The translations under genes were made by a program, and so were the position numbers. From contig CALITN010000097.1 of the NCBI GenBank assembly GCA_938041595.1, forward strand, positions 1 through 15,323: a DNA stretch of 15,323 nucleotides, written 5' to 3'. Origin of the DNA: an uncultured Flavobacteriaceae bacterium (lineage in GTDB: Bacteria; Bacteroidota; Bacteroidia; Flavobacteriales; Flavobacteriaceae). This document shows positions 7,493 to 15,061 of the stretch, in pieces; position 1 is the stretch's first letter; each line of letters begins with the position of its first letter. The notes beneath the pieces were generated by a model. The model saw nothing but the letters and a program-made list of their open reading frames with translations. It ran no database searches and had not been told where the DNA came from.

Positions 7493-8496
7493 AGAGAAAT
7501 AGACTTTTTATCGGGCTATTGTTTCTTTTTTCCAGTCTGGGAACAAATACCTACGCACAAGGGTATCGCTTGTATTTTCAAGAATATCTAGCTGAAAATA
7601 TGTACCTCATCCACCCAGCCATGGCTGGTGTAAATCTCGGTAAAACACGTTTCAATTTTGGGACGCGAACCCAATGGGCCGATTTGGAAAATAGCCCTCA
7701 AACACAATTTGCCTCCTTTGAGTATCAAGCCAGTGCCCAAAATACGCTAGGAGCAAAATTCTACAACGACGCCAACGGGTATCACCAACAAACGGCTTTC
7801 TATGCAACCTATGTCTACCGTATTTATCTCAATGATGAAGTCTGGAATACGCGAAGAATGTATCCGACAAAAAATGATGAAATCCAGGAAGTGTCTTTCG
7901 GTTTGAGTGTTGGGAGTCAATCAAGAAATCTTGATAGCAGCAGCTGGCGCTATCGAACCAACGACCCATTAGTTACTACCAACGCGGCACAAGACGGATT
8001 TGTAGGAGTCAATGTTGGAATGGCTTATGTTTCCACTCGCTTTTCGGCCCAAATCTCAGTACATAATATTGCCCTAAGTCCAAGCAAAAAAAGCCCACGA
8101 AACGAAACAACTGTTTTTGATACTGCTGGATTCAAACATCTATTGACCTCTTTACAGTATGAAATCTATACGGATTCGGGATGGAATTTTGAACCGAGTG
8201 TAGTGTGGCAATTTTTAGAAAAAACCAAAGAAACAGCCTTTGACACGAGTTTGAAAATTTATCGCCTGTTTCCCAAGGGACGCCTTTGGGTTGGAGCAGC
8301 CTACCGGCAGAATAACCTGGGCACCGTAGTACGCAACAACAAGCTAACGCAAACGCAATACGATCGTCATTGGACTCCCCTATTTGGTGTCAACTATGGC
8401 CGAGTAAAGTTTGCCTATCAATACAGTATCCCATTAGTTGCTATCAATATGGGACATGGAGGGATTCATTTTTTCAATCTTGGCTTTCAACCTTAA
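7489..8496 (+). CDS. PorP/SprF-family type IX secretion outer-membrane protein
   Basis: The 335-residue protein begins with a signal peptide (MKRNRLFIGLLFLFSSLGTNTYAQ), then YRLYFQEYLAENMYLIHPAMAG, matching the FxQY...xNPAxAG start of the PorP/SprF family. The remainder has alternating polar/hydrophobic beta-barrel character (FNFGTRTQW, FYATYVYRI, VWVGAAYRQNNLG, KFAYQYSIPL) and ends in a compact barrel strand (GGIHFFNLGFQP). In Flavobacterium johnsoniae, SprF is needed for secretion of the type B cargo SprB; family members are commonly encoded next to type B cargo. Here ATG overlaps the lectin stop codon (ATGA), indicating translational coupling and a dedicated partner. Whether this copy is the general or a cargo-specific paralogue cannot be told; cargo-specific is my inference. 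Confidence 0.92.
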   Translation: MKRNRLFIGLLFLFSSLGTNTYAQGYRLYFQEYLAENMYLIHPAMAGVNLGKTRFNFGTRTQWADLENSPQTQFASFEYQASAQNTLGAKFYNDANGYHQQTAFYATYVYRIYLNDEVWNTRRMYPTKNDEIQEVSFGLSVGSQSRNLDSSSWRYRTNDPLVTTNAAQDGFVGVNVGMAYVSTRFSAQISVHNIALSPSKKSPRNETTVFDTAGFKHLLTSLQYEIYTDSGWNFEPSVVWQFLEKTKETAFDTSLKIYRLFPKGRLWVGAAYRQNNLGTVVRNNKLTQTQYDRHWTPLFGVNYGRVKFAYQYSIPLVAINMGHGGIHFFNLGFQP

Positions 8497-8527
8497 AAAA
8501 AGCCTCCCTTTCGAGGAGGCTTTCAGA
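8494..8527. terminator. Bidirectional terminator between the PorP gene and the sulfhydrylase gene
   Basis: Arms 8499-8507 (AAAGCCTCC) and 8515-8523 (GGAGGCTTT) pair perfectly around a 7-nt loop. Seven As at 8495-8501 give a long U run in minus-strand RNA; the plus strand has only TTTCAG after the stem. It probably ends both convergent transcripts, most efficiently that of the sulfhydrylase gene. Confidence 0.8.
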
Positions 8528-8550
8528 TTCCAACATAGAATTAAACAATT

Positions 8551-9819
8551 TTAAGCCAAGGCTTGCTTCAAATCGTTTTTTAAATCGTCCAAAGACTCCA
8601 ATCCTACAGACAATCGGATCAGATCTTCGGTGACGCCCGTCGCTACTTGAGCTGCTGCATCCAGTTGCTGATGGGTCGTACTGGCCGGGTGTATGATCAG
8701 GGATTTGGTGTCCCCAATATTGGCTAATAAGGAGAATATATTGGTTTTATCTGCCACTTTTTTAGCTGCTTCAAAACCACCCTTGGCACCAAATGTAATA
8801 ATCCCACTTTGTCCCTTCGGCAAGTATTCATTAGCTAATGCATTGTATTTGCTAGAAGCAAGCCCGGGATAGTTCACCCAACTTACCTCTTCTTGGGCTT
8901 CCAACCATTGTGCCAAAGCAAGAGCATTTTCAGAATGCTGCTTCAATCGAATATTGAGAGTTTCCAAGCCTTGAATAATTTGGAAACTGTTGAATGGGCT
9001 AAGGGCCGCTCCAAAATCTCGTAGGCCTTCGATGCGTACCTTGGCAATAAATGCTTGAGGGCCTAACGCATCATGATATACCAAGCCATGATAGCCTGGG
9101 GATGGCTCTGTAAATTCAGGAAAAAGACCATTCCCATAGTCAAAAGTACAAGCATCAATAATAACGCCTCCTAGAGAGGTACCATTACCAGAGATAAATT
9201 TGGTCAATGAATGAATAACAATATTGGCTCCGTGTTCAATGGGATTGAGTAAAGCTGGAGTTGCTACAGTATTGTCAACAATAAATGGAACTTTTGCTTT
9301 TTGGGCATAAGAACTAATCCCTTTGAGGTCTAAAACGTCCAATTTGGGATTCCCCAAGGATTCAGCGAAAAAAGCTCGTGTGTTTGGTTGAACGGCTTTT
9401 TGAAAGTTGCTAGGATCATCTGGGTCAACAAAAGTGGTTGTAATCCCCAAACGTGGAAGCGTAACACTTAGCAGATTATAGGTGCCACCGTAAAGACTAC
9501 TAGAAGCTACGATATGATCACCTGCTTTGAGCAATACCATCAAAGTAGTGCTAATTGCAGAAGTCCCAGAAGCTGTGGTTACTGCGGCAGCCCCTCCCTC
9601 AACAGCTGCTAATCGCTGCTCTAAAATATCATTGGTTGGGTTATTGAGACGGGTATAAATGTACCCGGGCTCAGCCAAAGAGAAAAGATTTGCCGCATGT
9701 TCTGCATTGTCAAAAACATAGGAGGTGGATTGGTAGATGGGAACGGCACGTGTTCCCTGAGTGTTGGTTGTGTCGTGGCCAGCATGTAAAGCCAGCGTTT
9801 CGTTGTGAGTAGTTTCCAT
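8551..9819 (-). CDS. metY: O-acetylhomoserine sulfhydrylase (aminocarboxypropyltransferase), PLP-dependent
   Basis: This 422-residue protein belongs to the Cys/Met metabolism PLP enzymes and has the length typical of the O-acetylhomoserine sulfhydrylase branch, which condenses O-acetylhomoserine with sulfide to give homocysteine. Seen motifs: N-terminal ETLALHAGHD and GTRAVPIYQSTSYVF; the YTRLNNPT motif with phosphate-binding Y55 and R57; SGTSAIS; SSSLYGGTYNLL; D182 in FIVDNTVATP; and K207 in SLTKFISG, the predicted Schiff-base lysine. The long insert around residues 225-260 (FDYGNGLFPEFTEPSPGYHGLVY) is typical of MetY and absent from shorter cystathionine synthases. It diverges from an Rrf2-type regulator across 111 bp that contains a perfect palindrome, so repression by that regulator is likely. 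Confidence 0.92.
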   Translation of the reverse strand: METTHNETLALHAGHDTTNTQGTRAVPIYQSTSYVFDNAEHAANLFSLAEPGYIYTRLNNPTNDILEQRLAAVEGGAAAVTTASGTSAISTTLMVLLKAGDHIVASSSLYGGTYNLLSVTLPRLGITTTFVDPDDPSNFQKAVQPNTRAFFAESLGNPKLDVLDLKGISSYAQKAKVPFIVDNTVATPALLNPIEHGANIVIHSLTKFISGNGTSLGGVIIDACTFDYGNGLFPEFTEPSPGYHGLVYHDALGPQAFIAKVRIEGLRDFGAALSPFNSFQIIQGLETLNIRLKQHSENALALAQWLEAQEEVSWVNYPGLASSKYNALANEYLPKGQSGIITFGAKGGFEAAKKVADKTNIFSLLANIGDTKSLIIHPASTTHQQLDAAAQVATGVTEDLIRLSVGLESLDDLKNDLKQALA

Positions 9820-9873
9820 TAGGGTGTTTTAATTTCCATGCAAAAATAAAAGAGATTTTCATTAAAACAAATT

Positions 9874-9896
9874 ATTCCTATAAAGTTTATAGGAAT
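9874..9896. promoter_or_regulatory. Perfect 23-bp palindrome, candidate Rrf2 operator
   Basis: Arms ATTCCTATAAA (9874-9884) and TTTATAGGAAT (9886-9896) are exact inverse complements around one G. The site lies between the sulfhydrylase and Rrf2 genes, 34 bp before the Rrf2 start and 54 bp before the sulfhydrylase start, placed where it could block both promoters. AT-rich dyads with ATTCC/GGAAT half-sites are plausible for dimeric Rrf2 regulators. Neither strand has a U tract, so it is not a terminator. Confidence 0.7.
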
Positions 9897-9907
9897 TAAA
9901 TTTTTAC

Positions 9908-9915
9908 TACATTTG
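9908..9915 (+). promoter_or_regulatory. Candidate -7 promoter element of the Rrf2 gene
   Basis: TACATTTG matches the Bacteroidetes -7 consensus TAnnTTTG exactly. It lies 15 nt before the start codon, so the leader would be very short. The expected -33 region falls inside the 23-bp palindrome, consistent with autorepression; no exact TTG is seen there. Confidence 0.5.
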
Positions 9916-9930
9916 AATCAAATTCTGTAG

Positions 9931-10338
9931 ATGATTTCGAAGAAGTGCAAGTATGCTCTTAAAGCCTTGATATATTTAGCCAAAAACCAAGAACGCCCCA
10001 CCCCCATATTTTCTTCTGAAATTGCAGAACAAGAGCGTATTCCCAAAAAATTTTTAGAAACAATTTTACGAGAACTTCGCAATGCACAGCTACTCCATAG
10101 CAGTCGGGGTAAAACAGGGGGTTACAAACTTAACAAAGCCGCAGATGAGATTTTACTTACGGATCTGATTCGAATTATTGATGGTCCCATTGCGATGCTT
10201 CCCTGTGTTTCTCTAAATTATTATGCTCCTTGTGCTGAATGCGATGAATCCAGTTGTACAATCAAAAGTGTTTTTGAAAAAGTCAGAGATGAAACACTGG
10301 CTATTTTTGGGAGCACATCCATAAAGTCTTTACTGTAA
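9931..10338 (+). CDS. Rrf2-family transcriptional regulator with four-cysteine cluster
   Basis: The 135-residue protein is a full-length Rrf2 regulator. The winged helix-turn-helix is seen in MISKKCKYALKALIYLAK, SSEIAEQERIPKKFLETILRELRNAQLL and SSRGKTGGYKL, with residues to about 70 forming the DNA-binding domain. The C-terminal half begins at LTDLIRIIDGP. Cysteines C92, C101, C104 and C109 sit where IscR and NsrR bind an Fe-S cluster, but with different spacing (C-x8-C-x2-C-x4-C). This suggests Fe-S, redox or metal sensing, not proven. The divergent sulfhydrylase gene and the palindrome suggest control of sulfur amino-acid synthesis, similar in logic to the CymR regulator of Firmicutes, and of its own gene. 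Confidence 0.92.
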   Translation: MISKKCKYALKALIYLAKNQERPTPIFSSEIAEQERIPKKFLETILRELRNAQLLHSSRGKTGGYKLNKAADEILLTDLIRIIDGPIAMLPCVSLNYYAPCAECDESSCTIKSVFEKVRDETLAIFGSTSIKSLL

Positions 10339-10477
10339 GTAAGAGCCCCCTGTATTGCATGTACTGAAATATATCAATAAATAGGACACCGACTATCGAA
10401 CTAAGTCAAAGTTAAAGTCATTTTCTTTAGCTCTGGTAGCTCAACAAAATATTTAAACAGTCTTTTTAGACCCAATT
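10339..10477. other. 139-bp non-coding gap between convergent genes
   Basis: No gene and no strong terminator is seen between the Rrf2 gene and the nucleotidyltransferase gene. There is only a 4-bp hairpin (10460-10471), too weak to call. It marks the border where the DNA becomes visibly more AT-rich. Confidence 0.6.
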
Positions 10478-10885
10478 CTAAAGGTTTTTATAAGTATTAA
10501 CAATTAGCTTCTTAAATTTTGTAGAGCTCCATCCATGATCTCGTGATACGAAATGAACAGGAATATTAAAATGATCTCCGGTAAAAGATTTCCCAACATA
10601 GTCATCCCCCAAAAAACGAATTTGGAAATTGTTTTTGTCAATTAAGTCAATCAACTCTTTTTCATAGGTGTAAATTAGAATCTCGTCTATGTGAACATTG
10701 GATTCCAGTTGCTCAATGCGTTCCTCAATGGTCAAAAGAGGCTTTAATTTTTCTGGACGTTCAATAGATGGGTCTGTTTGCAACAATACTGTAAAGTGAT
10801 CACAATTGATTTTACATTCTTTGAATAGTTTAATATACCCTGGGTGTATAATATCAAAATTGCCCGCTGTGAATCCTCTTTTCAT
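10478..10885 (-). CDS. TagD-like nucleotidyltransferase (adenylyl/cytidylyltransferase family)
   Basis: The 135-residue protein has the Rossmann-like nucleotidyltransferase fold of the glycerol-3-phosphate cytidylyltransferase (TagD) group and the usual length. Residues 1-21 read MKRGFTAGNFDIIHPGYIKLF, where the nucleotide-binding HxGH motif is HPGY, the second histidine being tyrosine. Further landmarks are ERPEKLKPLLTIEERIEQL, then IRFLGDDYVGKSF, and SSTKFKK, the counterpart of the RTxGISTT motif (here RDHGWSSTK). It would transfer a nucleotide to a phosphorylated small molecule, but the substrate is unknown and activity with HPGY is not assured. It lies 9 bp behind the trehalose synthase/phosphatase gene in the same direction, so the two are probably co-transcribed. 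Confidence 0.85.
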   Translation of the reverse strand: MKRGFTAGNFDIIHPGYIKLFKECKINCDHFTVLLQTDPSIERPEKLKPLLTIEERIEQLESNVHIDEILIYTYEKELIDLIDKNNFQIRFLGDDYVGKSFTGDHFNIPVHFVSRDHGWSSTKFKKLIVNTYKNL

Positions 10886-10894
10886 AATTCTATA

Positions 10895-13099
10895 TTATTG
10901 ATTTAGTTTATTTAAAACAGATAACAGTTCTCTGTATCCGTTCACTGAATATTTTGCAGAAGTTTGTTTGTGTCCCACTTTAATTGAAAAAACATCTAAG
11001 GGAAGTTTTAGAAACATATCTTCATCGGTTAAGTCATCCCCGGCTACAAATATAAAATCATATGAATCATTCGAATAAAGTTCGATCGCAGCTGATCCTT
11101 TATTAACCCAAGAAGGTATGATTTCAATCACTTTATCTCCGTTCATTATAGTAATTTCACTCGTTATCATGCTCGATAAAACTGTTTTTAACTCTTCCGA
11201 TTTTTTTAAGCCTAATTCTGGATCTGTTTTGCGATAATGCCACACCAGAGATTTTTTCTTTTCTTCAATCAATGTTCCTGGTGTATTATCCGTAAACTGT
11301 TGTAATACCGGATAGATATAATGCATCCACTCATTACTTGAAGGGTTTTTATCGATCCATTTATCATTATTCTTATTCTTGACAAAGTGTCCATGTTCTG
11401 CAACCAACGTAATATTTTTTTTACTAAAAATACTATTTAGAAAAGACATCGGACGTCCACTAATTATGACCACATGATTGGAAGGGTCACTACTTAATTG
11501 GTCAATTAACTGTAGAACCTCCTCTGTTGGAAGCGCTTTATTGCGCATTTTATGAAACCTGACAAGCGTACCATCATAATCCAACAAGAAGAGCCTTTTT
11601 GATGCCGACTGATAAGCCGACACGATACTTTGTTGAATTACTGCATCAATGGGTAGCGTTTTATTGAGCTTGAATACCTTCGGAAGTTCGTTTAGTCTTT
11701 CTAAAAAACTATGGGACCAAAAGGTCACGTCATAACGCTTGATTCGTTCTCTTAATTCAGTGTTTCGGTCAATTTGTTCTTCAATAGGCATGTTAATTGC
11801 TTCATGAATTGATTTGGCTTGTTGTTTTAAGTCAAAGGGATTTACCGTAATGGATTGGTGGAGTTCTTTTACGGCACCTGCCAGTTCACTAAGGATTAAT
11901 ACCCCTTTATGATCAAAGCAGGTAGCCAAATACTCTTTCGCAACTAAATTCATCCCATCCCTAAGAGGTGTAACCATCATAATATCGGTAAGACTGTACA
12001 AGTCAATTAAATCATTAAAATCAAACGATCGGTAATAATACCATATGGGGGTCCAATTGACCGTGGCCAACTTTCCGTTAACGCGCCCTATTATTTCATC
12101 CGTTTCACGTTTGAGTTTTTTGTAATGGGAAACATTGCTTCTGGAGGGAACAGTTACCATAACCAACCTCACTTTTTCTTTGTACTCGGGATATTGTTCA
12201 ATGAAATATTCAAAAGATTTTATCCGATGAATCACCCCTTTGGTATAATCCAATCGATCAATGGATAGAATGATTTTGCCATCGTTGGAAGCTTTGTGTC
12301 TTTCTAGTTCTGCTCTGAAAGGAGTAAAATCCTTCTGTGCTGTTTCACTTTGCTTAATAGCTGTTTGTTCGAACTTTTGAAAATCAATCCCCATAGGGAA
12401 GGTATCTACAACAATCTCACGGTCTGCCTTTTTGACCACATTAAAACTAACCGGTAAATGCAAGTGGCGTTTTACAGAACTCAAAAAATGACGTTGATAA
12501 TCATAGGTGTGAAATCCAATCAAATCAGCCCCCAGCATTCCTTGAAGTAATTCATCTCTTTTGGGAAAAATTCGAAAGATCTCAAAAGAAGGAAATGGAA
12601 TATGCAGGAAAAAACCAATGGTTACATCTTTTTTGATTGACTTCACCATATCAGGCACTAATAATAATTGATAATCATGAATCCAAATCTTATCCCCAGA
12701 TTCAACTTCCTCCAAAATTGCATTTGCAAATTTTTGGTTTACCGCTACATAAGATTCCCATTGTTGCTCATCAAATTCGACATACTGCTTGAAATAATGA
12801 AACAACGGCCAAATACATTTATTGGATAAACCCAAATAAAAATCATCAATCTCTTTTTGAGTTAAAGCAATAGGCTTATAATTTTCTTTGATTAGTTGTT
12901 GAGACAGGACACTATAGTCATCTTTTTCTATCGCTTCCCCACTGATTCCAGCCCAACCAATCCACAAAGATTTGCCATTTTCGTGAACAGTCTTTAGTCC
13001 TGTTGCTAATCCTCCTGAAGTTGAGCTAAATTTCCATTGATTATGAAGTTTTTCAATTTTTACCGGGAGTCTGTTTGATACGATTATATATTTTGACAT
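10895..13099 (-). CDS. Bifunctional trehalose-6-phosphate synthase/phosphatase (OtsA-OtsB fusion)
   Basis: This 734-residue protein makes trehalose in two steps. Residues 1 to about 472 are the GT20 synthase, joining UDP-glucose and glucose 6-phosphate: SNRLPV (8-13), TSGGLATGL, LWIGWAG, HDYQLLLVPD (141-150), FLHIPFPS, DRLDYTKG (281-288, with the donor-phosphate R and K) and LRDGMNLVAKEY (379-390). Residues about 495-734 are the HAD-type phosphatase: LLDYDGTL, with nucleophile D507 and acid D509, IISGRP, VAEHG, and GDDLTDEDMF (687-696). All key residues are present, so both activities are expected. The fused form is common in Bacteroidetes. It diverges from the GH15 gene with a 64-bp gap and is followed by the nucleotidyltransferase gene. 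Trehalose production points to osmotic, desiccation or temperature stress tolerance. Confidence 0.93.
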   Translation of the reverse strand: MSKYIIVSNRLPVKIEKLHNQWKFSSTSGGLATGLKTVHENGKSLWIGWAGISGEAIEKDDYSVLSQQLIKENYKPIALTQKEIDDFYLGLSNKCIWPLFHYFKQYVEFDEQQWESYVAVNQKFANAILEEVESGDKIWIHDYQLLLVPDMVKSIKKDVTIGFFLHIPFPSFEIFRIFPKRDELLQGMLGADLIGFHTYDYQRHFLSSVKRHLHLPVSFNVVKKADREIVVDTFPMGIDFQKFEQTAIKQSETAQKDFTPFRAELERHKASNDGKIILSIDRLDYTKGVIHRIKSFEYFIEQYPEYKEKVRLVMVTVPSRSNVSHYKKLKRETDEIIGRVNGKLATVNWTPIWYYYRSFDFNDLIDLYSLTDIMMVTPLRDGMNLVAKEYLATCFDHKGVLILSELAGAVKELHQSITVNPFDLKQQAKSIHEAINMPIEEQIDRNTELRERIKRYDVTFWSHSFLERLNELPKVFKLNKTLPIDAVIQQSIVSAYQSASKRLFLLDYDGTLVRFHKMRNKALPTEEVLQLIDQLSSDPSNHVVIISGRPMSFLNSIFSKKNITLVAEHGHFVKNKNNDKWIDKNPSSNEWMHYIYPVLQQFTDNTPGTLIEEKKKSLVWHYRKTDPELGLKKSEELKTVLSSMITSEITIMNGDKVIEIIPSWVNKGSAAIELYSNDSYDFIFVAGDDLTDEDMFLKLPLDVFSIKVGHKQTSAKYSVNGYRELLSVLNKLNQ

Positions 13100-13163
13100 A
13101 ATTTCGTCTCGGACGTGAAAGTCGCTTTTTTCTTCAAGTTAAAATTATTAATGAAACACATTT
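13100..13163. promoter_or_regulatory. Divergent promoter region of the trehalose module
   Basis: This 64-bp gap must hold the start signals of both the OtsAB-type gene (minus) and the GH15 gene (plus), unless they lie within the coding regions. I find no exact TAnnTTTG element; the nearest on the minus strand is TAATTTTA. No palindrome or riboswitch-like structure is evident. Confidence 0.4.
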
Positions 13164-14933
13164 ATGAAGGATAATTTAAATTACGGTATAATAGGAAATT
13201 GTAAATCTGCTGCCCTTATAAATGAGGATACTTCAATTGACTGGCTATGTCTTCCCGAATTTGATTCCCCGTCGGTTTTTGCAAAACTTCTAGACAAACA
13301 AAAGGGAGGGCATTTTTTAATTCAAAACCTAGACGATTATACCGTTAGTCAAGCCTATATTGAAAATACTAATATTCTAAGAACTGTTTTTGAAAATGCT
13401 AGTGCTGCTTTTGAAGTCATTGACTTTATGCCTCGGTATAAAAATGAGATCAATCAGTATTATACACCGCCAGAGGTAATCCGTATTGTACGCCCCTTAT
13501 ATGGCAATCCCACTTTAGCGTTAGAGTATTCACCAAAATTAGAATATGCTGCTGCTTCCACAGAAACCTACAACAAAGAAAATTTTATAGTTAGTGTTTA
13601 TAATCACGACAACTACGACACCCTATATCTGTATTCAAATCTATCCAATGATGAAATCATTGATTCCAAAAAAATCACCTTAGACAAAGCTGTTTATTTT
13701 ACCATTTCCTACAATGAAAAACTACAGCTTCCCACGGTAGAGAGTTGTTTGCTTGAATTTGAGAGAACTAAATTATACTGGCTTAATTGGTGTGACAAGA
13801 CTCCTAGCTACAAGCATTATAATGAGATTATTCTAAGAAGTGCTATGACGCTCAAGTTACTAACCTATGCCAAAACTGGAGCTATTCTTGCTGCTGCAAC
13901 CACCTCCATCCCAGAGTCTATTGGAGAAGTGCGTAATTGGGATTATCGCTTTTGCTGGATACGCGATTCTTCAATGGTCATTCGAGTGATTTCTAAATTG
14001 GGGCACAAAAAAATTGTAAAAGACTTTATCGAATATATAATTGATATTATCCCTGAAAAAGATGAGAAAATTCAAATCATGTATGGGATCAATAAGGAAA
14101 AAAAATTGACGGAAACTTTCCTCGATCACTTAAGTGGATATGAAAATTCCAGTCCGGTTCGAATTGGCAACGCGGCCTATAAGCAAAAACAAAATGATAT
14201 CTATGGAATCTTGATGGATGCTATCCATATTGAGCTTGTCGAGTTTCCCCTTTTATTTGAGAAAAAAGAAGAACTCTGGTCGATCGTTAAGAATATCGTT
14301 TGGATAGTAAATAACAACTGGAACCTTCCAGACAAGGGAATATGGGAACTTAGAGAAGAGGACAAACACTTTACATTCTCAAAAGTACTTTGTTGGGTTG
14401 CCATAGATCGCGCTATAAAAATTGCTGATTTTCTAGGAAAGGACAAAGAAAAATGGAAATCATTGCGCGAAGAAATCAAAAATGATATTTACGACAAAGC
14501 ATGGAATCCCGAGGTAGAAGCATATACCCAATCCTATGGCAGTGATGCCTTAGATGCTTCCGTCCTTCTGATGGAGCAATATGGCTTCATCGACGCATTG
14601 GATAAAAGATATGTCAAAACGGTTCTGGCTACCGAAAGAGAGTTATCTCATAAGGGGCTTTTGTATCGATATAAAAACAAAGATGATTTTGGAACTCCCA
14701 CATCATCATTCACGGTTTGTACCTTTTGGTTCATCAATAGTTTATACAAAATAGGAGAAACGAAAAAAGCGAAAGTACTCTTTGACCAATTGCTGAGTTA
14801 TAGCAACCATTTAGGATTGTTTAGTGAAGATTTGGATTTTAACACAAAACGTTTGCTAGGGAATTTCCCTCAGGCGTATTCCCATCTAGCTCTTATTGAT
14901 GTTGCCATTACACTCAATCAAACAGATGCTTAA
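13164..14933 (+). CDS. GH15 glycoside hydrolase, glucoamylase/trehalase-like
   Basis: This 589-residue protein matches the family-15 enzymes that carry an N-terminal beta-sandwich (residues about 1-215) and an (alpha/alpha)6 barrel. No signal peptide is seen, so it is cytoplasmic. Landmarks: YGIIGNCKSAALIN and DWLCLPEFDSPSVFAKLLD at the N-terminus; VRNWDYRFCWIRDSS (257-270); GIWELREEDKHFTFSKVLCW with the predicted general acid E395; GLFSEDLD with the predicted general base E555; and LLGNFPQAYSHLALI. Both catalytic glutamates are present. GH15 includes glucoamylases, isomaltose-type enzymes and trehalases. Next to a trehalose-synthesis gene, trehalase (trehalose to two glucose) is the most likely activity, making this a synthesis/breakdown pair. 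Substrate is an inference from context. Confidence 0.9.
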   Translation: MKDNLNYGIIGNCKSAALINEDTSIDWLCLPEFDSPSVFAKLLDKQKGGHFLIQNLDDYTVSQAYIENTNILRTVFENASAAFEVIDFMPRYKNEINQYYTPPEVIRIVRPLYGNPTLALEYSPKLEYAAASTETYNKENFIVSVYNHDNYDTLYLYSNLSNDEIIDSKKITLDKAVYFTISYNEKLQLPTVESCLLEFERTKLYWLNWCDKTPSYKHYNEIILRSAMTLKLLTYAKTGAILAAATTSIPESIGEVRNWDYRFCWIRDSSMVIRVISKLGHKKIVKDFIEYIIDIIPEKDEKIQIMYGINKEKKLTETFLDHLSGYENSSPVRIGNAAYKQKQNDIYGILMDAIHIELVEFPLLFEKKEELWSIVKNIVWIVNNNWNLPDKGIWELREEDKHFTFSKVLCWVAIDRAIKIADFLGKDKEKWKSLREEIKNDIYDKAWNPEVEAYTQSYGSDALDASVLLMEQYGFIDALDKRYVKTVLATERELSHKGLLYRYKNKDDFGTPTSSFTVCTFWFINSLYKIGETKKAKVLFDQLLSYSNHLGLFSEDLDFNTKRLLGNFPQAYSHLALIDVAITLNQTDA

Positions 14934-15023
14934 TCATTCTCTATCCTTCTGGGAACGGGAAGATTATGTGAAAAACCTAAAATCTTTAGTAAGTGGTCTA
15001 TTAATTGTCCAACTAAAAATAAT

Positions 15024-15055
15024 AAAACCGTAAGTCATCATTGAAATACGGTTTT
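15024..15055 (-). terminator. Possible terminator after tRNA-Arg
   Basis: Arms AAAACCGTA (15024-15032) and TACGGTTTT (15047-15055) pair perfectly around a 14-nt loop. In minus-strand RNA it lies 7 nt after the tRNA 3' end and is followed by UUAUUAUUUUUA. On the plus strand it could also serve the GH15 gene. The long loop lowers confidence. Confidence 0.5.
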
Positions 15056-15061
15056 GAATAG

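Noticed and set aside
9874..9896. The 23-bp palindrome as a transcription terminator
   Set aside because: It lies between divergent, not convergent, genes, has a 1-nt centre that cannot form a normal loop without opening base pairs, and has no U tract.
10425..10477. tRNA-like stretch (GGTAGCTCAAC) near the left border of the trehalose block, considered as a tRNA remnant or attachment site
   Set aside because: Only a D-arm-like fragment is present; no acceptor, anticodon or T arm can be folded, and it does not match the tRNA-Arg 3' end.
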